The translations under genes were made by a program, and so were the position numbers. Under the pieces are notes generated by a model, which was given only the letters and a program-made list of their open reading frames with translations, had not been told where the DNA came from and searched no databases. This document shows, in pieces, positions 4,722 through 11,334 of a stretch of 11,334 bases of DNA. This stretch comes from JAKZSU01 sp047517485 (lineage in GTDB: Bacteria > Pseudomonadota > Alphaproteobacteria > UBA7887): assembly GCA_047517485.1 (NCBI GenBank), contig JAKZSU010000121.1, forward strand, positions 1-11,334, given 5' to 3'. Numbering within the stretch: position 1 is the first letter of the stretch; each line of letters starts with the position of its first letter.

Positions 4722-7663
4722 CGCGCCCACCATCGCTTGAGGCGGGCGAGGGGGCCGGGCGCGGCGGGGCCGAGGGCCGCGTTGAACGAGTCGAAGAACC
4801 GTCCGATCAGCGCTCGTGTCACGGTGCCGAGCATGCGTTGGCCGACCGCCGCGACGCGCCCGCCGACGTCGGCGGAATAACGGTAGGCGAGGCGGGTCAC
4901 CGCTCCGTCCGCCTCCAATGTCACTTCGGCCTCGCCGGTGCCCCAGCCAAGCGCGCCGCGCGCTTTCCCCAGCAGCCGGAGGCTGTTTGGCGGCTCGAGG
5001 TCGCTCATCTCGATCCGCGCCTCATAGTCGCCGCGAATCCCGCCGACCGCGATCGTCACCGTCGCGTGATAGCGGTTCTCGCCGATCCGTTCGATCGATT
5101 GGCACCCGGGGATCACCGCCGCGAGGGTGTCGGGATCGAGCAACATCCGCCACGCCGTGGCCGGCGCCGCGTTGAGGGTGACGGTGCCTTCGCCGGTCAA
5201 GCCGCCAGCGCGTTCACCGGTCTTTTTCGTCGTTGTCGCCCTCTGGTAAGTTCGATTGTTGGCGAGCGCCCAGACCTTGTTGAGGGTGAGCGGCAGTTCG
5301 ATGTCGGAGCGGCCGAGCGCGTCGCCGACCGCGTTGGCGAGCACCGCCGGGGTGAGCATCGACGAGCCGTCGCCCATGCCTTTCGAGCCGAGCGCGTTGC
5401 GCGGTGACGGGGTGGTCACGTGACCGATGTCCACGGTTGGCATCTCCGGCGCGGTCGGACACAGATAGTCGGCGAAGCTTCCCGACTGAAAATTCCCCGC
5501 CGCGTCATAGACCAGCTCTTCGAACAAGGCCGCGCCGAGGCCGTGCGCGAAGCCGCCGTGGATTTGGCCCTCGACCACCAGCGGGTTGAGCTGGGTCCCG
5601 GTATCGTGCACCGAGACATATTTGACGATCGCAATTTTCCCGGTCGCGCGATCGATCTCCACCGCCGCCAAATCGCAGACGAAGCCGAAGGTGACCGCCG
5701 AGCCGACGCGATCGTTCTCGTCGGGCGCGTCGAGCATGTCCGGCGAGACGATCGCGGTCTCGCGCATCAGCGCGTCCTCGCCTTTCGGCAAGCCTACCGG
5801 GTGCCAATGCGCCCGCGCGGCAACCCGCCGGATGGCGATGCCGCTGCCCGGCGCGCCGACGATCCGTGCCTCGCCGCCGACCAGTTCGACATCGTCGGGC
5901 GAGACCTCGAGCATATCGCCGGCGATGCGCTTGAGTTTGGCCCCAATGCGATCGGCGCTGGCGGCGACCGCGCCGACCACCACCGAGGCAAACCGGTTGG
6001 CATAGTTTCCCGACGCCAACGACCAGGCGCTGGTCAGGGTGTCCATCTCGGTCACGACATGAATGTCGTCGGGATGCAGGCCGAGCGCGTCGGCGACGAT
6101 CTGCGCGGCGACCGTGGCGTGGCCCTGGCCGGCGGGGGTGGAAACGGTGCGCACGGTCACCGCGCCGGTCGGATCGAGCGATACCGTCGCCGAGCCGACC
6201 CCGCCGGAGCGCCCGCCGGCCTTGGCGCGTTCCTCCGGCGTCTGCGCCAAGGTGACGTAGGCCATGTTCGAGCCCGACGGCTCGACCCCGCAGCCGAAGC
6301 CGATGCCGAACAGCCTTCCGTCCACCCGCGCGGCGTCGCGCCGGGCGAGGAGGGCGCCGTAGCCGGCGAGGCGTAAAGCTTCGTCGAGCGACGCCTGGTA
6401 ATCGCCGGCGTCGTACGCCGCGCCGGCGGGGGCGTCGTAGGGGAAGGCGTCGGCCGGGATAAAATTGCGCCGCCGGATCGCCGCCGGATCGATGCCGAGT
6501 TCGCGCGCCGCGGTGTCCATCACCCGCTCGAGCGCGTAGTAGAATTGCGGCCCGCCATAGCCGCGATTGAGGCCGATCGGCGCGCGGTTGGTCACCACCA
6601 TCGAATTGTCGACGGCGATATTGCGCACGCGATAAGCGCCATTCGAGGCGGCGTGCATGCGATACAGCGAAGCGGGCTCGGGCGCGCGCACGTAGGCACC
6701 GGCATTCATGATGTTTGAATATCTTAGGCCAAGAAGTTCACCCTCGGTGCTAAACGCCGCCTCGACCGCGTCCGCGCGGTCCGAGGAGCAAGAGGAGGCC
6801 TGCAGGTGTTCGAGCCGGTCCTCGATCCACTTGAGGGGCGCGCCCAAAATCCGACTCGCGGCCGCGAGCATGACGATGGTGGGAAACATTGCTTGTTTGA
6901 CCCCGAAACTGCCGCCGCTGTGGGGCGCGGTGATCAGTCGCAGGCGGTTGCCCGCCACCTTGAGCGAGCCGGCCATCAGCGCGTGCAGAATGAACGGGCC
7001 CTGGAAGTTCGACCACACGGTATAGCGCTCGGGCGCCGCCTCGAAATGGGCGATGATGCCGGCGCACTCCATCGGTGTTGCCGCTTGACGGGGGTAACGC
7101 CAATCCAGCCGGACGACATGATCGGCGGCGGCGAACGCGGCGTCCGGGTTGCCGTAGGAAAAGGTGCGCCGGTGGATCCGGTTGGTCCCGGCGTCCTCGT
7201 GCACCAACGGCGCGTCATCGGCGAGTGCCTCGATCGGATCGACGACCGCGGGCAGCGGCTCGTACTCGACCGCGATCGCATCGAGCGCGTCCTCGGCGGC
7301 ATAGCGATCGACCGCGGCGACCAGCGCGACCGGCTCGCCGACGTAGCGCACCTTGTCCACCGCCATCGGCGGCATGCCGATCGGCGCGCGGATGGCGCTC
7401 GCCAACGGTTTTGTCAGTTCGGCGATCTCGGCCCCGGTGACCACGCCAAACACCCCATCGAGGCCGCTGGCGCGGCTGGCATCGATTCTGCGAATCTTCG
7501 CGTGGGCATGGGGCGAGCGCAGGATCGCGACATGGCGCAAGCCCGGCACCGGCGCCATGTCGTCGATAAACCGCGCGTTGCCGGTCAGCAACGCGGCATC
7601 CTCTTGACGCGGCAGGCGCGCGCCGACCCAGGTGTCGGCGGCTGAGCGGTGCGGTTCGGTCAT
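4718..7663 (-). CDS. hmfA: Molybdopterin subunit of a 2-furoyl-CoA dehydrogenase-like hydroxylase, fused to a CoxG-like domain (HmfA-like)
   Basis: A 981-residue fusion. Residues 1 to about 803 are a xanthine-oxidase/CoxL-type molybdopterin subunit: WVGARLPRQEDAALLTGNAR near the N terminus, RYVGEPVA (107-114), GGSFGVK (250-256), an active-site loop NRGYGGPQ (366-373) and GQGHAT (513-518). The loop lacks the CSFR of form I CO dehydrogenase, so CO oxidation is unlikely. The usual catalytic Glu position in KGxGEG reads KGMGDG (Asp765). After a polar linker, residues about 822-965 match the CoxG/SRPBCC pattern (LTGEGTVTL, IPGCQSIERIGENRYHATV, MSDLEPPNSLRLLGKARG), ending in a basic, aromatic tail (LKRWWAR). 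I chose the ATG at 7663, which gives the standard family N terminus. An in-frame ATG at 7753 adds 30 residues that look non-coding. Neither start has a clear Shine-Dalgarno. By context it hydroxylates 2-furoyl-CoA at C5; other aromatic acyl-CoA substrates remain possible. Confidence 0.78.
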   Translation of the reverse strand: MTEPHRSAADTWVGARLPRQEDAALLTGNARFIDDMAPVPGLRHVAILRSPHAHAKIRRIDASRASGLDGVFGVVTGAEIAELTKPLASAIRAPIGMPPMAVDKVRYVGEPVALVAAVDRYAAEDALDAIAVEYEPLPAVVDPIEALADDAPLVHEDAGTNRIHRRTFSYGNPDAAFAAADHVVRLDWRYPRQAATPMECAGIIAHFEAAPERYTVWSNFQGPFILHALMAGSLKVAGNRLRLITAPHSGGSFGVKQAMFPTIVMLAAASRILGAPLKWIEDRLEHLQASSCSSDRADAVEAAFSTEGELLGLRYSNIMNAGAYVRAPEPASLYRMHAASNGAYRVRNIAVDNSMVVTNRAPIGLNRGYGGPQFYYALERVMDTAARELGIDPAAIRRRNFIPADAFPYDAPAGAAYDAGDYQASLDEALRLAGYGALLARRDAARVDGRLFGIGFGCGVEPSGSNMAYVTLAQTPEERAKAGGRSGGVGSATVSLDPTGAVTVRTVSTPAGQGHATVAAQIVADALGLHPDDIHVVTEMDTLTSAWSLASGNYANRFASVVVGAVAASADRIGAKLKRIAGDMLEVSPDDVELVGGEARIVGAPGSGIAIRRVAARAHWHPVGLPKGEDALMRETAIVSPDMLDAPDENDRVGSAVTFGFVCDLAAVEIDRATGKIAIVKYVSVHDTGTQLNPLVVEGQIHGGFAHGLGAALFEELVYDAAGNFQSGSFADYLCPTAPEMPTVDIGHVTTPSPRNALGSKGMGDGSSMLTPAVLANAVGDALGRSDIELPLTLNKVWALANNRTYQRATTTKKTGERAGGLTGEGTVTLNAAPATAWRMLLDPDTLAAVIPGCQSIERIGENRYHATVTIAVGGIRGDYEARIEMSDLEPPNSLRLLGKARGALGWGTGEAEVTLEADGAVTRLAYRYSADVGGRVAAVGQRMLGTVTRALIGRFFDSFNAALGPAAPGPLARLKRWWAR

Positions 7664-7727
7664 GGGAGGGGTTTTAAGGGGATTCTGGGATGGGCTCAAC
7701 GGGGGAGCGGTGGTGCGAGGGTGAAGT

Positions 7728-7740
7728 ATGCGCTTCGCAT
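7728..7740. promoter_or_regulatory. Inverted repeat in the hmfA leader
   Basis: ATGCG-CTT-CGCAT is a perfect 5-bp inverted repeat with a 3-base centre, 65 bp upstream of the hmfA ATG. It could be an operator half-site pair or a small mRNA hairpin. It is short enough to be chance. Confidence 0.35.
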
Positions 7741-7764
7741 GGAATTGCGACATGGCGAAAACGT

Positions 7765-7780
7765 TGACGCCATGACGTCA
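7765..7780. promoter_or_regulatory. Candidate operator upstream of hmfA
   Basis: TGACG-CCATGA-CGTCA is an inverted repeat with 5-bp arms. Its right part is also the perfect 8-bp palindrome TGACGTCA (7773-7780). TGACG therefore occurs twice in the same orientation and once inverted within 16 bp, as expected for a dimeric regulator site. It lies 102-117 bp upstream of the hmfA ATG, next to the AT-rich patch where a promoter would fit. No regulator can be assigned from the sequence. Confidence 0.4.
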
Positions 7781-7838
7781 GCTTCTTAACGATATAGGGC
7801 AGCTTATAGTCGAACACCTGACGCCGATCATCTGCCGT

Positions 7839-10800
7839 CTATTTCAGCTCGTCCAACAGCGCCTTCGCGTCCTTCATATCGGCCGTGTCGAAGCCCTCAG
7901 TAAACCAATCGTAGACGGGACACAGCAGTTCGTGAGCTTGCTCGAGCTTGTCCTCGGATTGCCAGAGCTTGGCGAGTGAGCAGGCAGTGCGAAGCTCCCA
8001 GGCCTTAGCCTGTTGACGACGGGCGATTTCCAACGATCGGCCAAAACACTCTTCCGCCACGGGCGCAGCCGTTGGTCCATCCTCGTCCAGTGCGAGTTCG
8101 CCCTGTATGCGATGGATCTCGGCTTCATACCAGCGTTCGCTCGATTTCTCGACTTTAGTGAGCGATTCGGCCAAGTGTTTTTTCGCCGCGTCGAAAGCTC
8201 CCGACGCCGCGGTGCCGACGGCCAACGACGCGAGATTGAACGAGTCATTGAATCCTATGCCAATCTCTTTGCCTTCTCGCAAGGCCTCGTCGATCAAGGC
8301 GACCCCGTCTTCGGCGTCGCCAAGATCAATCAGCGCCCGGCCGCAATGCGCCTTTGCATAGGCCAGCCATTGGCCAAACCCTTGCTTTTCCGCCAGATCC
8401 ATCGCGACTCTCGCTTGTTCGAGTGACGCTTCCGGCTCGCGCCGCAGAAAATGAATCAGGGCAACCCAAATCTGAGCGTAAATGACGCTGTAAGAATGCT
8501 CCAGCGTTTCGGCGTGACTGAGGGCGTCCTGAGCCAATGCCAATGCCTGATCCGGCCGGCCCATCAAAAGCGCGACTTGCGCCAGGAACGCTTGACCGCC
8601 CGCCTTAAAATCCACGCTGTAGACCAACATTGATTCCCTGTCCCGCTCGGGATCGTAAAGGCGTCTCATTTCTTCGAGATGATCCGCCGCCGCCATCAGC
8701 TGGCCGCTCTGCACCAGCGGCGGCCCGACCATCCGATGGGCAAGCACGAGAAGAGCAGGCTCCTGGAGCCGTTCCGCCCGCCGCAGCGCGTCCTCGGCCA
8801 CCTCTTGGGACAGGCGATACTCCGCGCGGACATTGCGGAAGGTGAAGATGCCCCACAGGGCGGGAAAAGTTTCCTCGATTTCCTCGCCAAGTCGCTTGCA
8901 GAGCTCCCACGCGGAACCGTAGGCCTCCCCGGTCTCGTCGGCCGACATGCCCTTTGTCGCGAGAAGCGTTGTTGCCCGTGAAATCTGCAGCTGCAATTGA
9001 CGATGAGTTCTATCGTCGCCGTCGGGCAATCCCGCGAGTACGCTGTCACCGGAGTCGAGATGCGCAAGCGCCTCAATGTAGGCGGAACGGCTAGCGGCGC
9101 GCTTGGCCGCCTTGAGCCAGTGCTCGATTGCCTGTGGTGCCATATCCGCGCCGGTAAAATGATACGCCAAAAGCTCTGGCTCGGAGGCAACCTCTTGCGA
9201 AAAATGCTCTTGGAGGACACCCGCCACATGGCGGTGATACTGCTGACGAGTGCGCTTGAGTAGCGAGTGGTAGGCCGCATCGCCAATCAAAATATGCTTA
9301 AAGACATATTTCGCTCGCGGCGGTCGTCCGCGCTGGTACAACAGTTCCTCGGCCACCAGTCGGGCCAGCCCATCCTGAAGGATAGTATCGTCTATGTAGC
9401 CGAGTGCCTGCATCATGTCGTATGCGAATTCTCGGCCCAGCACCGCCCCCAACTGGGCAACTTCTCGCGCCGTCGGCAACCGGTCGAGCCGGGCCATTAA
9501 GGATTCCTGCAGCGTCGCAGGGATTGCGACGCTCGAAAGCAGCCCGGTCAGCTCGTACCGGTTGGCCGTCTCTTGCAGCACCTCCGACGCGATGAGAGTC
9601 TTCGTCAGCTCTTCAACAAATAGTGGAACACCATCTGTCTTACGAATGATATACTCCATAACTTCACCGGGAAAATCTTTGCCTTGTGCGAGGCGCTTCA
9701 CCATGAACTCGATCTGTGGCCGCTCGAGTCTGGCGAGGGTGATCGGTGTCATATGAGAGCGGGCGCGCCATCGCAGCTCGAAATCGGGTCGGAAGGTGAG
9801 AACCAAGAGCAGAGAAGTGGTTGGGGCCTGATCGAGCAACATGCCGAGATACTCCAAGGTCGAGGGATCCGCCCAATGCAAGTCCTCGCATATCATCAGT
9901 GTCGGCTTGCGCTCCGCTTCATCCAATGTCCAGGCGACGAGGCTGTCGAGAATTTGCTGTTTCAGCTCCTCCGGGCCAAGTGACGGCTGCGGATATCGCT
10001 CGGGCGGCAGGGACACTGACAGAAAGGCCGCGAAAAGCGGGACGACTTCTTCCTTTGGGAGGTCGTAGCCGCCGAGCATCTGCTCCAACTTGTCTTGATG
10101 AATTTCCGCCGAATCCGTCGCGCGCCATTCCATCAGGCGCTTGACGTGGGCGATGACGGGGTACATAGCGCTATTGGTATGGAAGGCAGAGCATCGAAAA
10201 ATGATCCGCGGCGAGCCTTCTTCGCGAGCTCTCGCTGCCAAATTTTCGATTAGCGCCGTCTTCCCGATGCCGGGCTCGCCGTTGACCAGCACCACCTGAC
10301 CGAGCCCTTCCTTGCTCTGTTGTCGAGCCCGGTGCAGAAGGGCGATCTCCGCGTCGCGGCCAACCAGAATCAGTGGGTTCGCGCGGCTCTCGCCGCCGGC
10401 ATCACTTTCGAGGTCTAGAAGGCCGAGCACGACCGATGGTCGGAGGCTTTCGCCAATGCCTTTTAATTCGTGGCTGCCGAGATTTTCGCAAGAAAACTTG
10501 CCGGCCACGAGATCTCTGGTAACCGGGCTGATTACGATCGCGTTCGGCACCGCCAACCCTTGCAAGCGGGCGGCAAGGTTTGGGGTTTCGCCGACCGCGA
10601 GCTTTGGCACCGATGCATCGCCATCGCCGGTCTCACCCACGACCACGGGTCCAGTGGCGATGCCGATGCGCACGGCGAGCCGCTCCGGCGTGTCGAGCGC
10701 GGCGATGCGGCCCACCATCTCAAGCGATGCCATTACGGCCCGTTCCGCTTCGTGCTCGTGGGCCTTTGGCCAGCCAAAATACGCCATGATTCCGTCGCCA

Positions 10801-11228
10801 AGGTACTGGGCGACATGTCCCCCGTAACGTTCTATGACGTTTCCCGCTGCCTGCTGATAGGATTGCATCACTTCGCGCAGGACTTCGGGGTCGAGCCGCT
10901 CCGATAGCGCCGTGGAGCCCACTAGATCGCAGAACATTACGGTGATCTGTCGGCGCTCCGCTTGGCGCCCAGCGGCTTCAACTTGCGTGACGACAGGCGC
11001 CATATCTTCCGCGGGTTCACTGACAGGGTCCGTGTGGATGGCGATCGCATCAAGCAAGCGGATGCGGTGGCCCATCACCGCCACGCCCAGTTTTTCCAGC
11101 GCTTCGTCTGTAAGTCGAGGAAGCAAGTCCACGCCGATTTCGTTCGCATCGAACGTATCGGCGTACTGGCCTAAGCCCAACTCCTCCAACCACGAGCTAT
11201 TGTCAAAAGTTGTGTATGGGCTGATCAT
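7839..11228 (-). CDS. Class III nucleotide cyclase with SAM, AAA ATPase and TPR-like regions
   Basis: A 1129-residue cytoplasmic signalling protein. Domains in order: SAM-like helical domain (about 13-63, WLEELGLGQYADTF to GHRIRLLDAI); class III cyclase domain (about 92-270) with metal Asp101 in FCDLVGST, Asp145 in YLGDGIMAYFG and the catalytic pair Asn217/Arg221 in GETPNLAAR; AAA_16-type ATPase (about 288-500) with Walker A GEPGIGKT (317-324) and Walker B LMICEDLHWAD; then a long helical TPR-like region to the C terminus. The architecture is common in Rhizobiales-type genomes. The residues aligning with the adenine-selecting Lys and Asp of adenylyl cyclases are Gln141 and Leu210, so the product (cAMP or other) is uncertain. 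The ATG at 11228 starts right before the SAM domain. Upstream in-frame starts (11318, 11333) add Arg-rich sequence and were rejected. Base composition is visibly less GC-rich than in the hmf genes. A link to hmf regulation is possible only by proximity. Confidence 0.85.
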   Translation of the reverse strand: MISPYTTFDNSSWLEELGLGQYADTFDANEIGVDLLPRLTDEALEKLGVAVMGHRIRLLDAIAIHTDPVSEPAEDMAPVVTQVEAAGRQAERRQITVMFCDLVGSTALSERLDPEVLREVMQSYQQAAGNVIERYGGHVAQYLGDGIMAYFGWPKAHEHEAERAVMASLEMVGRIAALDTPERLAVRIGIATGPVVVGETGDGDASVPKLAVGETPNLAARLQGLAVPNAIVISPVTRDLVAGKFSCENLGSHELKGIGESLRPSVVLGLLDLESDAGGESRANPLILVGRDAEIALLHRARQQSKEGLGQVVLVNGEPGIGKTALIENLAARAREEGSPRIIFRCSAFHTNSAMYPVIAHVKRLMEWRATDSAEIHQDKLEQMLGGYDLPKEEVVPLFAAFLSVSLPPERYPQPSLGPEELKQQILDSLVAWTLDEAERKPTLMICEDLHWADPSTLEYLGMLLDQAPTTSLLLVLTFRPDFELRWRARSHMTPITLARLERPQIEFMVKRLAQGKDFPGEVMEYIIRKTDGVPLFVEELTKTLIASEVLQETANRYELTGLLSSVAIPATLQESLMARLDRLPTAREVAQLGAVLGREFAYDMMQALGYIDDTILQDGLARLVAEELLYQRGRPPRAKYVFKHILIGDAAYHSLLKRTRQQYHRHVAGVLQEHFSQEVASEPELLAYHFTGADMAPQAIEHWLKAAKRAASRSAYIEALAHLDSGDSVLAGLPDGDDRTHRQLQLQISRATTLLATKGMSADETGEAYGSAWELCKRLGEEIEETFPALWGIFTFRNVRAEYRLSQEVAEDALRRAERLQEPALLVLAHRMVGPPLVQSGQLMAAADHLEEMRRLYDPERDRESMLVYSVDFKAGGQAFLAQVALLMGRPDQALALAQDALSHAETLEHSYSVIYAQIWVALIHFLRREPEASLEQARVAMDLAEKQGFGQWLAYAKAHCGRALIDLGDAEDGVALIDEALREGKEIGIGFNDSFNLASLAVGTAASGAFDAAKKHLAESLTKVEKSSERWYEAEIHRIQGELALDEDGPTAAPVAEECFGRSLEIARRQQAKAWELRTACSLAKLWQSEDKLEQAHELLCPVYDWFTEGFDTADMKDAKALLDELK

Positions 11229-11334
11229 GCGGCGGCGCGATCCTGGCGTTCTCCATCTACGAATTTGACGCCGCGAATGATCTCGGCGAGATGGTTCGAT
11301 CCATCGAGTTTTCTCCATTTTCTCTGAGCGCACT

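Larger units (their letters stand above)
7664..7838 (-). promoter_or_regulatory. Leader/promoter region of the hmf operon
   Basis: These 175 bp between the cyclase stop and the chosen hmfA start are the only place in the window for a dedicated operon promoter. On the minus strand there is an AT-rich patch with TATATC (7791-7796), but no convincing -35 partner at standard spacing, so no promoter boxes are called. Two inverted repeats lie between this patch and hmfA and are listed separately. The cyclase gene reads in the same direction and no terminator is visible, so read-through is also possible. No LysR-type regulator such as the HmfR of Cupriavidus is encoded in the window. Confidence 0.4.

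Noticed and set aside
3386..7663. Aerobic CO dehydrogenase (coxLMS plus coxG)
   Set aside because: The large subunit lacks the CSFR active-site loop, and the linked ligase and crotonase genes point to an acyl-CoA pathway.
3386..7663. 4-hydroxybenzoyl-CoA reductase (hcrABC)
   Set aside because: The FAD subunit lacks the extra [4Fe-4S] insertion expected for that reductase.
7664..7753. 30-residue N-terminal extension of the molybdopterin subunit
   Set aside because: Low-complexity Pro/Ser-rich sequence without counterpart in the family; the ATG at 7663 matches the usual N terminus.
11222..11334. Plus-strand open frame running off the right edge
   Set aside because: About 37 codons without a convincing start or family; it could be real only if sequence beyond the window supports it.

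Overview
The window looks like a chromosomal segment of a high-GC proteobacterium, most likely an alphaproteobacterium of Rhizobiales type. The GC-rich, tightly overlapping catabolic genes and the large SAM/cyclase/AAA/TPR signalling protein suggest this; both are common in Bradyrhizobium-like genomes. This is inference from gene style, as no rRNA or other phylogenetic marker is present.

Layout from left to right. Positions 1-240 are the 3' end of an IS4-type transposase, cut by the window edge, followed by a short putative IS end. Positions 254-630 are AT-richer DNA without a convincing gene. Positions 631-7663 hold five genes on the minus strand, transcribed right to left: molybdopterin subunit, FAD subunit, [2Fe-2S] subunit, AMP-forming CoA ligase and crotonase. 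The first four overlap each other (ATGA, 8 nt, ATGA). The crotonase is separated from the ligase by a 383-bp gap (1450-1832) filled with an imperfect direct-repeat array. Positions 7664-7838 are a short leader with two inverted repeats. Positions 7839-11228 encode a 1129-residue class III nucleotide cyclase fused to an AAA-type ATPase and a TPR-like region, also on the minus strand. The last 106 bp hold no supported gene.

The order and content of the five-gene unit match hmfABCDE, the 2-furoate (2-furoic acid) pathway known from Pseudomonas putida Fu1 and Cupriavidus basilensis. HmfD makes 2-furoyl-CoA. HmfABC hydroxylates the furan ring with water-derived oxygen. Tautomerisation and ring opening give 2-oxoglutaroyl-CoA, and HmfE releases 2-oxoglutarate into the TCA cycle. 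The assignment rests on gene order plus family motifs, not on a database search.

The most unusual points are a CoxG-like SRPBCC domain fused to the C terminus of the molybdopterin subunit, an Asp in place of the usual catalytic Glu of that family, the intercistronic repeat array with a conserved hairpin, an in-frame hexapeptide repeat inside the ligase, and a 19-bp exact match between the IS-flanking DNA and the start of the cyclase gene. I see no CRISPR array, tRNA, rRNA or phage genes, and no clearly novel multi-gene system.
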